Origin: Saprospiraceae bacterium
Lineage (GTDB): Bacteria; Bacteroidota; Bacteroidia; Chitinophagales; Saprospiraceae
Length of the DNA: 64,000 bases
Direction of reading: 5' to 3'
NCBI GenBank assembly: GCA_026129545.1
Contig: JAHCHX010000001.1
Location: 2,355,501-2,419,500, forward strand
Positions 16,627-25,815 of this stretch are shown piece after piece (positions within the stretch are counted from its first letter, which is position 1; every line of letters starts with the position of its first letter). The notes under the pieces were generated by a model that worked only from the letters and a program-made list of their open reading frames with translations, did no database searches and was not told the origin of the DNA. The translations under genes and the position numbers were made by a program.

Positions 16627-17839
16627 GCGATGCTATGGCCCGGCCAGCTAGCCAGCCCCCCGTCCAAGCGGCTTGAAAATTGAAGCCACCCGTGATGGCA
16701 TCAATATCGAGCACCTCGCCCGCGAGGAAAAGGCCGGGGCATATTTTGCTCTCAAATGTTCTGAAATTCAATTCTTTGAGCGAAACCCCGCCCGCCGTCA
16801 CGAACTCTTCTTTAAACGTGCTTTTGCCCGCGACGGGGAAAACGGCAGCAGTCAGCTGGCCGACCAATGCTGCCAATTTTTTTTTGTCCATGTCGGCCCA
16901 ACGCTGTGCTTCGGGGATGGATGCCCCGACTGTCAGATTTTGCCACAAGCGGAGCGGCAACCCGAATTGCGTGTGTGCAGCCACAAGTTTTTTCCCTTGC
17001 TCCGCTTTCACTTCTTTCAATGCTTCGGCGGCTCCTTCGGCATTCATGTTTCCCAAAAAATTGACTTGCAACGGGAAACGATAGGCGACACGGTGCAAGT
17101 CACGAGCGCCCCAAGCCGAAAGGCGCAAGATGCCCGGCCCGCTCAGCCCCCAATGCGTCACGAGCAGCGGCCCGTCAGCCGAAAGTTTGGTGCCCGGAAT
17201 GGATAGTGTAGCGTTCGGCACGGACACGCCCGATAGGTCGCGCAGTCGGGTGTCCTTTGTGTTGAAGGTGAATAGGGAAGGCACTGGCTCCACGATGTCG
17301 TGGCCAAGCGAGCGCAGGGTTTCCCACGCGGCAACATTGCTGCCAGTGGTTACCATGATTTTTTCAAAAACAAGTGGTCGTTGCTGCCCTGCCACCCACA
17401 CTTGCCATGAACCGTCGGGCATGGGGGCAAATCGCTCCACTCGGGCGCTTGTGTGCACCTGCACACCTGCTTGGTGGGCAGCGCGTTGGAGGCAATGCAC
17501 AATGGTAAGTGAATCATCGGTGACGGGAAACATCCGGCCATCGGCCTCGGTCTTGAGCGGTACGCCGCGCTGGGCGAACCATTCCACCGTCTGTTCTGGG
17601 CCAAACTGCATGAAAGGCCCCAACAGCTCCCGACCGCCTCGCGGGTAGTATTTGACTAATTCACGAGCATCGAAGCAAGCATGGGTGACGTTGCAGCGCC
17701 CCCCGCCACTCACGCGCACTTTTTCCAGCACGCTTTTTCCGCGCTCAAAAATGGTAATGCGGCAGGCCGGATTGAGTTCCGCACAAGTGATGGCAGCAAA
17801 AAAACCTGCTGCGCCGCCGCCGATGATGGCTATTTGCAC
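16604..17839 (-). CDS. HI0933-family FAD-dependent oxidoreductase
   Basis: 411 residues from a GTG at 17839, giving MQIAIIGGGAAGFFAAI. The frame extends upstream only to a TTG at 17893, and a -7-like TACCTTTA lies inside that extension. Signatures are the Rossmann GGGAAGFFAA for FAD, KVRVSGGGRCNVTH (about residues 55-70), LLVTHWGLSGPGIL, FVTAGGVSLKELN and GLFLAGEVLDIDAITGGFNFQ at the C-terminus. Members include YhiN-type proteins and are mostly uncharacterised flavoproteins, proposed to act on aminoketones or tRNA-related substrates in some lineages. It is monocistronic. Confidence 0.85.
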   Translation of the reverse strand: MQIAIIGGGAAGFFAAITCAELNPACRITIFERGKSVLEKVRVSGGGRCNVTHACFDARELVKYYPRGGRELLGPFMQFGPEQTVEWFAQRGVPLKTEADGRMFPVTDDSLTIVHCLQRAAHQAGVQVHTSARVERFAPMPDGSWQVWVAGQQRPLVFEKIMVTTGSNVAAWETLRSLGHDIVEPVPSLFTFNTKDTRLRDLSGVSVPNATLSIPGTKLSADGPLLVTHWGLSGPGILRLSAWGARDLHRVAYRFPLQVNFLGNMNAEGAAEALKEVKAEQGKKLVAAHTQFGLPLRLWQNLTVGASIPEAQRWADMDKKKLAALVGQLTAAVFPVAGKSTFKEEFVTAGGVSLKELNFRTFESKICPGLFLAGEVLDIDAITGGFNFQAAWTGGWLAGRAIASLNVSALL

Positions 17840-17910
17840 AATATGAGACAATGACGGCGTAAAGGTATGGGCAAGCGCATGGGTGTGGGACAACCGCTCA
17901 TGGGAATTTT

Positions 17911-18019
17911 ATGCCTTGATTTGCTAGGATTTGTTAGCTAGCCGTGATTAACACCGATGATTTTAAGCAGATTGCGATTGAAGCCATGCCCAGAACTTGG
18001 AGGGGCGAAGTGTAGTATA
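17911..18019 (-). repeat. Interspersed repeat family 1, copy D
   Basis: Reads on the minus strand toward the flavoprotein gene. GATTTGCTAGGATTTGTTAG and TTTTAAGCAGATTGCGATTG match the other copies. It is a more diverged copy at the TATAC end. Confidence 0.75.
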
Positions 18020-18108
18020 TGCAAATGAGGGGTTGAAATCAAATCAACCCCTCATTGCGTAATGTACCATTGTGCTCGAAACGGTCATGCCGCACCTATG
18101 CAATAGCT

Positions 18109-18573
18109 CTACTCCACTACGGGCGTCGAGTGTGCCCGCACGGTGTGTTCTCTGACTGGTCCAATGCCGTACTTGGATGTCTCAAAGAATAAGGATGCCG
18201 AGGCTTCACTCTCCACGCTCCCGCAAATGCTGGTGACACGAAACCGATAGGAAGCGCCGGGTACCAAGCCCGTGAGGGTGGTCTGGTTGTCTTCAGTCGT
18301 CGCCATGGTAGGCGCTATGGCATGGTCGCCGCTCCATTCCACCCGGTATTGAATGGCTTCGGGCATGGTGTTCCAAGCAATTTCGGCGGTGGTGCTGGCG
18401 AGGCTGCGCACTTTGAGTGTGAGGGGCGGCAGGCACCCGCAACGCTCGGCGGGCGGTGGGGCAAAATCGTCGCTCACGGCAAATGGCAGCAAGGGCTGTT
18501 CTTTTTCACAGGCGGCCAAGGCTGTGGCAAGGCCCAAGGCAAGAAACAAATGATGTGCTTTCATGTCTTTCAT
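18109..18573 (-). CDS. Lipoprotein with a fibronectin type III domain
   Basis: 154 residues from the ATG at 18573 (a second ATG at 18564 also fits). The signal sequence ends in the lipobox LAAC. Residues about 50-140 form one FnIII domain: LTLKVRSLASTTAEIAWN, IQYRVEWSG, TTLTGLVPGASYRFRVTSICG. FnIII domains mediate protein or glycan contact at the cell surface. The short length suggests a single-domain surface lipoprotein. It lies 110 bp downstream of the dehydrogenase start region on the same strand, but no functional link is evident. Confidence 0.75.
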   Translation of the reverse strand: MKDMKAHHLFLALGLATALAACEKEQPLLPFAVSDDFAPPPAERCGCLPPLTLKVRSLASTTAEIAWNTMPEAIQYRVEWSGDHAIAPTMATTEDNQTTLTGLVPGASYRFRVTSICGSVESEASASLFFETSKYGIGPVREHTVRAHSTPVVE

Positions 18574-18683
18574 ATTTGTTGAACTGATGACACGAAAGTG
18601 GGGGGCAGGCACCTCACACTTCAAGCATAGGTGAGTGGATGCGTGTTTTTGGTGAGTGAGATGGGGGTTTGGGCGAGTGAGGG

Positions 18684-20006
18684 TCAGTAGCGCCGAGGGT
18701 CAAAAGCAGAGGCATCCACACTTGTCGGCTTCCCATCGGCCATTTCGGCTACCAATTTCCCGGTGCCAGCGCCCATGCTCAACCCTATCATGGCATGGCC
18801 AGTGGCGATGAGCAAGTTGGATGTTTTTTTTGCAAAACCGATGTAGGGCAAGCCATCTGCCGAAACGGGACGGAAACCGAACCAGACTTTTTCGCGCATT
18901 TTTCTTTTTAATTTCTCAAAATCGGCCAGTTCGCGGAAGGCGGGGTCGTCCAAGTAGCCGGGCAGGAATTTTGGCACAGCTTCCAGAATACCCTGCACCC
19001 GGGGGAAAAGGATACGGTCGTTGATGGGGCCGATTTCCATGGTGCTGCCGATGCGCAGGCGGGTGGCCCAAGGGGTGAGCGCGACTTTGGCTTCAAGCAG
19101 AATGCAGGGGTATCGGAGCAATTGGCGGGGCGTGTCCACAGTCATCGAATAGCCTTTGCCGGGCATGAGAGGGATGTACTCGCCAGCGAGTTTGGCGATT
19201 TGTGGCGACCAAGCGCCTGCCGCGAGCACGACGAGGTCACTATCGGATGTTACCTGCTCGGATGAATGCCCGTTCAGACGGGGTTGTTCGTTGGCACGGC
19301 GGTAGATGGCGGCCGCAATTTTCCCGTTTTGCTTTTGGAAGCCCACGACTTCGGCGTTTCGGACGATTTTCACGCCGCGTTGTTCGAGCAGAGCGGGCAG
19401 TTGTCGCATCAAAGCATTGGGATGCAGGTGTGCGTCGTCCTTGAACCAGACACCGCCGCGCACTTCGGGGCGGAGCGCAGGCTCAAGCGCCTGCACTTGT
19501 CCGCGGTCGAGGATTTCGACCTTAAGCCCCATGCCAGCGGCGGCGCGGGCGTTTTCCAATTCTTCCTTTTCGACTTGGGCGGTTTGGTAATACATGAGGC
19601 AGCCATGCTCCGTGTATTCAAATTGCATAAGGCCGCCTGATTGCCACTCGGCGGTCAATTGTTTGGACAACAGGAGCAAATCCGCGAGCGGGCGGGCGCT
19701 GCGCTCGACGTGTCGCTGGTTGCTGGCGCGCATGAATTTAAATCCCCAATCCAACAAGTCGCGCCGCAAGGATGGGCGCACATAGAAGGGGCTTTTTGGC
19801 CGGAACATCCAGAGGATGCCTTGCCCGATGATGCCCGGCGCGGCAAGCGGCACAAAATGAGAAGGCGACAGATAGCCCATGTTGCCAAAGGAGCAGTTGT
19901 CAGTCAGGTCGCCTTTTTCGAGCACAGTGACATCCCAGCCATCTCGATTCATAAAATAGGCGGCGCTCAAACCAATGATGCCGCCACCGATAATGGTCGC
20001 TTTCAT
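18684..20006 (-). CDS. DadA-like D-amino-acid dehydrogenase (FAD-dependent)
   Basis: 440 residues. The N-terminal FAD Rossmann motif IIGGGIIGLSAAYFMNRDG is followed by the DAO-family landmarks CSFGNMGYLSPSHFVPL, WGFKFM, LMYYQTAQ, VWFKDDAHLHPNALMRQL and the C-terminal VWFGFRPVSADGLPYIG...LLIATGHAMIGLSMG. These enzymes oxidise D-amino acids (or hydroxyproline isomers) to keto acids and pass electrons to the respiratory chain. No proline racemase or dihydrodipicolinate-synthase-like gene lies beside it, so the substrate is open. It is divergent from the epimerase at 20131. Confidence 0.85.
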   Translation of the reverse strand: MKATIIGGGIIGLSAAYFMNRDGWDVTVLEKGDLTDNCSFGNMGYLSPSHFVPLAAPGIIGQGILWMFRPKSPFYVRPSLRRDLLDWGFKFMRASNQRHVERSARPLADLLLLSKQLTAEWQSGGLMQFEYTEHGCLMYYQTAQVEKEELENARAAAGMGLKVEILDRGQVQALEPALRPEVRGGVWFKDDAHLHPNALMRQLPALLEQRGVKIVRNAEVVGFQKQNGKIAAAIYRRANEQPRLNGHSSEQVTSDSDLVVLAAGAWSPQIAKLAGEYIPLMPGKGYSMTVDTPRQLLRYPCILLEAKVALTPWATRLRIGSTMEIGPINDRILFPRVQGILEAVPKFLPGYLDDPAFRELADFEKLKRKMREKVWFGFRPVSADGLPYIGFAKKTSNLLIATGHAMIGLSMGAGTGKLVAEMADGKPTSVDASAFDPRRY

Positions 20007-20130
20007 GCTGCGGTGAAATTTTGCCGTAAAGTAATTTTTGTTTTTTCACATTTGCCCACCAAAAAAAATGTCCGTCCGAATGTTCGTCCGGGCAGGCAGC
20101 CCCTCCCAAACCAAAAACCTTATCTTTCTC

Positions 20131-21057
20131 ATGTACGAACTTGACAAATCCGCTTTCGGCCCTTACACGCGCTACACCCTGCGCAACCCTTCAACTGGCA
20201 ATTCATTCAGCGTGGTGCCTGCACGCGGGGCCAATGTGCTCGACATCGTTTTTTCGGGAAAAAGCATCCTCGACGGCTACCGCAGCCCCGAAGAACTCGA
20301 AGCCGCCAAGTGGGGCAAAAGTGTGTTGCTTTTCCCATTCCCCAATCGGCTCGACCGTGGGCGCTACGAATGGCTTGGCAAAAAATATGAGTTCCCGCTC
20401 AACAATGCTGCCACGGAGAACGCGATTCACGGCTTTGTGCGCGAGGAGGCTTTCGAGCTGGACTATGTGGTGTTGGCGAAAGACTGCGCATTCGTGCAGT
20501 GCAGCTATGCTTATCTGGGGCAAAGACCCTATTATCCCTTTCCCTTTGTGCTGACGGTGGAATTTATGCTCGGCGACGAGGGCATTTTTGCGCTGGAGGC
20601 CACCTGCCACAATACGCACCACGAACCCATCCCCGTAGGTTTTGGCTGGCATCCTTATTTTCGGCTGAGCGACCGAGCCGACGAGCATTTGATGCAGCTG
20701 CCCCCTTGCGAGATGGTCAGCATCAACGAGCGCATGATTCCCACCGGGGCGCGCTCCGAATACACTGCCTTTCAGCGTAAAAAACAGGTGGGTGACACTT
20801 TTCTCGACAATTGCTTTGCAAGCAAAAAAATGGCTGGCAAATACAAAATGTCGCTTGAAGGCGACGGGCGCCGCGTCAGCGTGAGCGCCAATGCCCGCCA
20901 CTTTCCCTTCTTTCAGGTGTTCACGCCGCCACACCGCGAAAGCATCGCCCTCGAACCAATGAGCTGCAACGTGGATGCCTTCAACAACGGAGAAGGGTTG
21001 GTCGCGCTGGCACCCGGGAAAGTGTGGAAGGCTGGCATGGAGGTGCGTGTTTTTTAG
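20131..21057 (+). CDS. Aldose 1-epimerase family protein
   Basis: 308 residues from the ATG at 20131. The family interconverts anomers of hexoses or hexose phosphates. Diagnostic segments are LLFPFPNRLDRGRYEW (active-site Arg region), NAIHGFVREEAF with the catalytic His, VGFGWHPYFRLSD, and the late FFQVFTPPHRESIALEPMSCNVDAFNNGEGL with the Glu. The length is normal for a GalM-like protein. TATCTTTC lies 2 bases before the ATG, a near match to a -7 element. The exact sugar substrate is unknown. Confidence 0.88.
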   Translation: MYELDKSAFGPYTRYTLRNPSTGNSFSVVPARGANVLDIVFSGKSILDGYRSPEELEAAKWGKSVLLFPFPNRLDRGRYEWLGKKYEFPLNNAATENAIHGFVREEAFELDYVVLAKDCAFVQCSYAYLGQRPYYPFPFVLTVEFMLGDEGIFALEATCHNTHHEPIPVGFGWHPYFRLSDRADEHLMQLPPCEMVSINERMIPTGARSEYTAFQRKKQVGDTFLDNCFASKKMAGKYKMSLEGDGRRVSVSANARHFPFFQVFTPPHRESIALEPMSCNVDAFNNGEGLVALAPGKVWKAGMEVRVF

Positions 21058-21157
21058 GTAGAGGGTGGAAACTTTGCGTCCTTCTTCGTGTCTCTGTGTT
21101 TTCTTATTGTCTCCGTTAGGATGACACAGTTTTGTGAACACCCTCCACCCGCTACCT
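21056..21157. repeat. 102-bp segment bounded by 14-bp inverted ends
   Basis: AGGTAGAGGGTGGA (21056-21069) and TCCACCCGCTACCT (21144-21157) are inverted with one mismatch. They fill the space between the convergent epimerase and alkylation-repair genes. It could be a terminator-like structure or a small element. Confidence 0.45.
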
Positions 21158-21161
21158 AAAT

Positions 21162-21833
21162 TTATTTGATGAGGCGCATGGCTTCCCGTCGGGTTAGTGG
21201 GGCGAGTGGTGTGGACTCGACAAATTGGCGCACGGCATCGGGGTTCGTCTTTGAGTACTGCCGCAGTGCCCAGCCTGCGCCTTTTTGGATAAAAAACTCC
21301 TTCGCGCCCGAAAGTCGCCTCACATAGCTGAACAATAGCACCGCGTCGGTTTTTTCCTTGTAGTTCAATTGAAAAATCAGGCAGACCCGTTGCAGCCAGA
21401 AATTGCCCGAGCCCATCCAGCGTTCGGTGACGGGTTTGATGAGTTCGGGAAAACGTTGGAAATGCAGGCCGACCAGTTTGTTCACCCAATCCACGGTGTC
21501 CCACCAAGAGCGGGTCAGTATGAGCTCCTCCAAAAATTCGATGAACGTCGCCGATTGCTTTTTGAGGGCTTTTTCCACCGTCAGCAGTGCGAAGTAGTGC
21601 ATTTCGCGGTGGTCGTCGTCGAAGCAGAGCCGGGCAAGTGTTTTCAAATCATCGCCCGTTGGCAGGCCGTGCGCTTGGTGGATGGCTTTGGTCAAAGCCT
21701 TCCATTGCGGCATTTTCAGTCCAAAAAACTCGTATTGATTGCGCATATAGGCCATTTGCATTTGAGCCATTTCCGGGTTGCCCTTTTCGCGAAAGGTGTC
21801 GCGGACGAGTTGGTAGTAGTTGCTGGGAGACAT
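21162..21833 (-). CDS. DNA alkylation repair protein, AlkD family
   Basis: 223 residues forming the all-helical HEAT-like AlkD fold. Recognisable segments are MRNQYEFFGLKMPQWKAL, EMHYFALLTVEKAL, WWDTVDWVNKLVG (with the conserved Trp-Asp used in base excision), GSGNFWLQRVCLIFQLNY, FFIQKGAGWALRQYSKTNPD and the terminal LTRREAMRLIK. AlkD glycosylases remove bulky or N3/N7-alkylated purines without flipping the base. It is a single gene with TACTTTTG at 21890-21897 as its likely -7. Confidence 0.93.
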   Translation of the reverse strand: MSPSNYYQLVRDTFREKGNPEMAQMQMAYMRNQYEFFGLKMPQWKALTKAIHQAHGLPTGDDLKTLARLCFDDDHREMHYFALLTVEKALKKQSATFIEFLEELILTRSWWDTVDWVNKLVGLHFQRFPELIKPVTERWMGSGNFWLQRVCLIFQLNYKEKTDAVLLFSYVRRLSGAKEFFIQKGAGWALRQYSKTNPDAVRQFVESTPLAPLTRREAMRLIK

Positions 21834-21889
21834 GGTGGGATAGACTTTGAGTAGCGCCGCGTCTGGTCAACGCTCCGTGAATCGGGCAG

Positions 21890-21897
21890 CAAAAGTA
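21890..21897 (-). promoter_or_regulatory. -7 element for the AlkD-family gene
   Basis: TACTTTTG on the minus strand, 56 bases upstream of the ATG at 21833. Confidence 0.45.
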
Positions 21898-22046
21898 AAA
21901 CGAGCCGGATATTTGGGAGGGTTTTGCTTGGCGGGCACACAATATGGGCCATTTTTTACCCAACGATGCGAGTGCCGTTCCTATATTGCGCTCACAAGAT
22001 TGGTATTTGATAGGTGAATGCGTTTTAGGGGTTTGACTAATTTAGT

Positions 22047-22138
22047 GTCTGATGTTCAAACATTTATTCAGGCCTTGATTTGAAATCACTGCCTGAATAG
22101 CGCACGTTTTCAGCATTTTGCCTCGACCTCTAATTCGC
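22047..22138 (+). repeat. Interspersed repeat family 2, copy 2
   Basis: CTGATGTTCAAACATTTATTCAGGC, hairpin ATTCAGGC (22066-22073) / GCCTGAAT (22091-22098), then GCGCACGTTTTCAGCATTTTG and CTAATTCGC. It lies just upstream of the GH3 gene, in the 338-bp gap that otherwise shows only the AlkD promoter. Confidence 0.8.
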
Positions 22139-22171
22139 TTAGGTTAGTCTCAATCAAAAATACGGACACAC

Positions 22172-24034
22172 ATGACAAACCTTCCGACATTGCTTTTCGC
22201 AACACTTCTGCTCTGCCTCATCGCTTGCGGCGGCGAATCGCCCTACCGAGATTTGAATAAAAACGGCAAGAAAGACATCTACGAAGACATTTCGCAGCCG
22301 ACAGACAAACGGGTGGAAGACCTTTTGGCGCAAATGAGCCTCGAAGAAAAAGCAGGGCAAATGTTCATCAATGGCGCGGCGGTCAACAAGGATGGCAGCA
22401 TCGAGAAGAACCCCGCGTTAGTGGAAGGTTTCGCGGCCATGTTGCCCTCCGCGCAGGAGAACATCAGCACCCTGAAAATGTCGCATTTCAATCTGTGGCA
22501 AATTCCCGCGCCACAAGTGTTGGCAAAATGGTACAACAACCTGCAAAAACACGCCGAGAGCACTCGACTTGGCATCCCGGTGACCATTGCCAGCGACCCC
22601 CGCAATCATTTTTCGGAAAATATTTTCGCCATGGCCGCCAATGGATTTTCGCAGTGGTGCGAAACACCGGGATTTGCTGCCATCGGCGACGAAAAATTGG
22701 TGGAGCGCTTTGCCGACATCGTGCGGCAAGAGTATCTGGCGGTCGGTATCAGGGAGGCGCTGCACCCACAGATTGACCTCGCCACCGAACCCCGCTGGCC
22801 TCGCATCAACGGCAATTTCAGCGAGGATGCCCAACTGACGGCTCGCATGGTGACGGCCTACCTCAAGGGTTTGCAGACCAACGACCTGCGAAACGGCGTG
22901 GCTTGCATGACCAAACATTTCCCGGGTGGCGGGCCGCAAAACGAGGGCCTCGACCCGCATTTCCCCTTCCAAAAAGGGCAAATCTATCCGGGCGGCCAAT
23001 TCGAATATCACCTCATCCCCTTCGAGGCGGCCTTTCAAGCAGGCACGGCAGCCATCATGCCCTACTACGGCATTCCCGTCGGGCAAACCGATGAGGACGT
23101 GGCGATGGCCTTCAACAAAACCATCATCACCACGCTCCTGCGCGAGCGGTTCAAATACGACGGCGTGGTCTGTACTGATTGGGGGCTGATAACCGACCTG
23201 AAAACGCCCGCTTTCACTTGGCCTGCCCGGGCATGGGGGGTGGAGCATTTGAGCGAGAAAGAGCGGGTAAAAAAAGCCATTGACGCGGGTGTTGACCAAT
23301 TCGGCGGCGAAAATTGCCCACAGCACATCATTGATTTGGTGAAAGAGGGGGCGCTTACGGAAGCGCGCGTGGATGAGTCGGTGCGGCGTTTGTTGCGTCA
23401 AAAGTTCCAGTTGGGCTTGTTCGACAATCCGTTTGTGGATGAGACCAAAGTGGCCGATGTTGTCGGCAATCCTGAATTTCAGAAAGAAGCCGATGCTGCC
23501 CAGCGCAGGGCTTACACACTGTTGAAAAACGAGGGCAACATCCTTCCTTTGAGCAAACCTGATTTGAAAATTTTTGCGCCCAATTGCGATTCGACGGTAG
23601 TGGCTCGCTATGGGAAAGTGGCGCAAACGCCCAAAGAAGCCGACATTGCCATCGTTCGCCTGCGAACACCCTGGGTACCCGTCAAGTCCGACATCCCGAT
23701 GGCACAGGGCTTCCATCACGGCGACCTTGATTTCAAGGGGAATGAATTGGCCGACATTCTCTCGATTTGCAAAGCCGTGCCGACCATCGTGGACTTATAT
23801 CTCGACCGCCCGGCCGTTATCCCGGAAATCAACGCATCGGCCAAGGCCTTGCTTGCCAACTACGGGGCTAGCGACGCTGCCGCATTGGATGTGATTTTTG
23901 GCAAGGCCAAGCCAGAAGGCAAATTGCCCTTTGAGTTGCCATCGAGCATGGAGGCGGTGCGCAATCAAAAAGCGGATGCGCCCTACGACTCAAAGGACCC
24001 GCTCTACAAATTTGGGTTCGGATTGGGCTATTAA
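22172..24034 (+). CDS. Glycoside hydrolase family 3 lipoprotein (beta-glucosidase-like)
   Basis: 620 residues. The signal sequence MTNLPTLLFATLLLCLIAC ends in a lipobox, so the enzyme is membrane anchored. After it, LNKNGKKDIYEDISQPTDKRVEDLL is the calcium-like/linker start common in Bacteroidota GH3 proteins. The catalytic (beta/alpha)8 domain carries CMTKHFPGGGPQNEG, the KHF motif. The nucleophile is Asp336 in VVCTDWG, where SDW is more usual. The C-terminal domain ends YKFGFGLGY. Beta-glucosidase or beta-xylosidase activity is likely. No SusC/SusD pair is nearby. The APC permease follows after 35 bp, which hints at co-transcription. Confidence 0.9.
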   Translation: MTNLPTLLFATLLLCLIACGGESPYRDLNKNGKKDIYEDISQPTDKRVEDLLAQMSLEEKAGQMFINGAAVNKDGSIEKNPALVEGFAAMLPSAQENISTLKMSHFNLWQIPAPQVLAKWYNNLQKHAESTRLGIPVTIASDPRNHFSENIFAMAANGFSQWCETPGFAAIGDEKLVERFADIVRQEYLAVGIREALHPQIDLATEPRWPRINGNFSEDAQLTARMVTAYLKGLQTNDLRNGVACMTKHFPGGGPQNEGLDPHFPFQKGQIYPGGQFEYHLIPFEAAFQAGTAAIMPYYGIPVGQTDEDVAMAFNKTIITTLLRERFKYDGVVCTDWGLITDLKTPAFTWPARAWGVEHLSEKERVKKAIDAGVDQFGGENCPQHIIDLVKEGALTEARVDESVRRLLRQKFQLGLFDNPFVDETKVADVVGNPEFQKEADAAQRRAYTLLKNEGNILPLSKPDLKIFAPNCDSTVVARYGKVAQTPKEADIAIVRLRTPWVPVKSDIPMAQGFHHGDLDFKGNELADILSICKAVPTIVDLYLDRPAVIPEINASAKALLANYGASDAAALDVIFGKAKPEGKLPFELPSSMEAVRNQKADAPYDSKDPLYKFGFGLGY

Positions 24035-24069
24035 CCACTACACTATTCAACCCTCCACCTGACATTTCT

Positions 24070-25395
24070 ATGAGCGCAGAACTCCGTCGCAGCCTCACCT
24101 TGTATGGCCTCGTCATGATAGCAGTCGGCAGCACCGTCGGGAGCGGGATATTCCGCACGCCCGGCGGCATCGCCGCGCAGGTTCATTTGCCCGAATACGT
24201 CATCGCCCTATGGGTATTGGGCGGCATAGCGGCGCTGACCGGGGCGCTCACTTTCGCCGAGATGGGCAGCATGTTTCCCGGTGCGGGCGGGCTTTATGTT
24301 TATCTGCGGGAGGCTTACGGCGACGCGGTGGGGTTCGTGTATGGTTGGTTCATTCTGTTCATCAGCACGTCGGGCAGCATCGCGGCGCTGAGTTTGGTGT
24401 GCGTGGAGCATTTGATGTACCTGTTCGGCTTCGGGCGCGACCACCCGTTGGAATTGCCAATAGCAGTAGGCATGATTGTTTTTTTGACGGTGGTGAATCT
24501 TTTTGGCGTGAAAATCGGCGAGTGGTTCGCCAATCTTTTCACCGGGGCCAAACTGCTGGGGCTGGCGGTCATCATCGGCGCGGGCTTGTTTTTTGCCGGC
24601 CCGGAAGCCGCCACGACAAACGCTGCCAGCGACTTTGCGAACAGCCCACCAGCCAATTTGTGGAGTGCTTTTGCGCTGGCGTTCGTGGGGGTGTTGTGGA
24701 GCATCGGGGGGTGGCATCATGCTTCCTATATGGCGGGCGAGGCACAAACTCCCCAGCGCAATGTGCCACGCGCCATGGTACTGGGTGCGCTCATCGTCAC
24801 GCTGGTGTATGTGTTGGCCAACGTGGCGTATATGCGCCTGCTGCCAGTGGAACAAATCGCTCAGTCAAAAACCGTCGCTGCCGATGCGCTGAACAACCTC
24901 GTGCCGTGGGGCGGGGTGCTCATGGCTTTTTTGATTGCGCTCAGCACTTTTGGCACCACCGGCATTTACTGCATGACGGCACCGCGCATCTATTTCGCAA
25001 TGGCTCGCGATGGCATTTTTTTCAAAAAACTCGCCGAGGTGCACCCGCGCTGGCGAACGCCGGTGAATGCCATCCTTGCTCAAAGCGTGTGGTCGCTCGT
25101 CCTATTGCTGTTCTGGGGGACTTTTGAGAACCTCATCGTATATGTGACTTTTATGGACTGGGTGGGGCTGATGCTGGTGGGCACCACGATTTTTGTCTTT
25201 CGCAGAAAAAGGCCTGATGCGCAGCGTGGCTACCGCACGATATTGTACCCATTCACGCCGTTGGTGTTTGTGGGCATTTCGATGTGGTTCATCGTGTTCA
25301 CGTTGGTTGAAAATCCCGTGCGGGCAATGGCTGGGATGTGCGTGGCGGCAGTGGGTCTGGGGGCGTACTGGTTTTATTTTAAGAAGAAGGCGTAG
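24070..25395 (+). CDS. APC-family amino acid permease
   Basis: 441 residues, about twelve membrane helices. The first helix carries the substrate/ion motif VGSTVGSGIFRTPGGIA. Others are ALTFAEMGSMFPGAGGLYVYLREAYG, LFTGAKLLGLAVIIGAGL and IYCMTAPRIYFAMARDGIFF, all typical of the APC superfamily (LAT/basic amino acid branch). It should exchange or import amino acids at the inner membrane. Which amino acid cannot be told. It lies 35 bp after the GH3 gene. Confidence 0.93.
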   Translation: MSAELRRSLTLYGLVMIAVGSTVGSGIFRTPGGIAAQVHLPEYVIALWVLGGIAALTGALTFAEMGSMFPGAGGLYVYLREAYGDAVGFVYGWFILFISTSGSIAALSLVCVEHLMYLFGFGRDHPLELPIAVGMIVFLTVVNLFGVKIGEWFANLFTGAKLLGLAVIIGAGLFFAGPEAATTNAASDFANSPPANLWSAFALAFVGVLWSIGGWHHASYMAGEAQTPQRNVPRAMVLGALIVTLVYVLANVAYMRLLPVEQIAQSKTVAADALNNLVPWGGVLMAFLIALSTFGTTGIYCMTAPRIYFAMARDGIFFKKLAEVHPRWRTPVNAILAQSVWSLVLLLFWGTFENLIVYVTFMDWVGLMLVGTTIFVFRRKRPDAQRGYRTILYPFTPLVFVGISMWFIVFTLVENPVRAMAGMCVAAVGLGAYWFYFKKKA

Positions 25396-25427
25396 TAAGT
25401 GCTATTGTCAACCATCTCCTACCAACG

Positions 25428-25526
25428 AAAACAATTTCGCCCTGCCCCCCAATCCTTTCTCGCTTGCCAATCGTAAATCGTAAATCGTAAATCCAAAACA
25501 ATTTCGCCCTGCCCCAATCCTTTCTC
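25428..25526. repeat. Direct repeat flanking a TCGTAAA tandem
   Basis: AAAACAATTTCGCCCTGCCC.AATCCTTTCTC occurs at 25428-25461 and again at 25495-25526. Between them TCGTAAA is repeated three times (about 25470-25490). The second copy runs into the 3' end of the small membrane gene. Confidence 0.7.
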
Positions 25527-25815
25527 ACCTGGGCATAAAATCGTGCAAGGCAAACAACATCAGCCCCAAAAAGGCCAAGATGGTGATAAAAAGGAAGGCG
25601 TTGATGCCCGGAGCCAGCCACGACCAAGCCGTTCGTTGTTGCCTTGCGCCGCGCAAGCCGAGCCAGAACCCCCACACGCTCAGTGCGACGGTGGCCACAA
25701 GGAGCGCAATGGTAATCCACGATTTCCCACCGGAAAACTGCGGCGATTTGGCAAACAGCCCCATGGCGAGGCAGGCAAGCACGGCGATGAGGAGCGAGCG
25801 ATTGGTGGCGTTCAT
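25525..25815 (-). CDS. Small membrane protein coupled to the MFS transporter
   Basis: 96 residues from the ATG at 25815, with three hydrophobic segments: SLLIAVLACLAMGLFA, WITIALLVATVALSVWGFWLGL and INAFLFITILAFLGLMLFAL. The start overlaps the stop of the MFS gene as ATGA, a sign of translational coupling. The protein family was not recognised. A role as a partner or assembly factor of the transporter is inference. The 3' end overlaps one copy of the direct repeat at 25495. Confidence 0.7.
   Translation of the reverse strand: MNATNRSLLIAVLACLAMGLFAKSPQFSGGKSWITIALLVATVALSVWGFWLGLRGARQQRTAWSWLAPGINAFLFITILAFLGLMLFALHDFMPR

Noticed and set aside
20203..21507. Long minus-strand frame (434 codons) opposite the epimerase gene
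   Set aside because: It overlaps two well-supported genes (epimerase and AlkD-like) and shows no family motif.
22418..23719. 433-codon minus-strand frame opposite the GH3 gene
   Set aside because: Shadow of a strong GH3 coding sequence. Composition without motifs or a start context.
25470..25490. CRISPR-like short tandem
   Set aside because: Units are 7 bp with no spacers, and no cas gene is present in the window.
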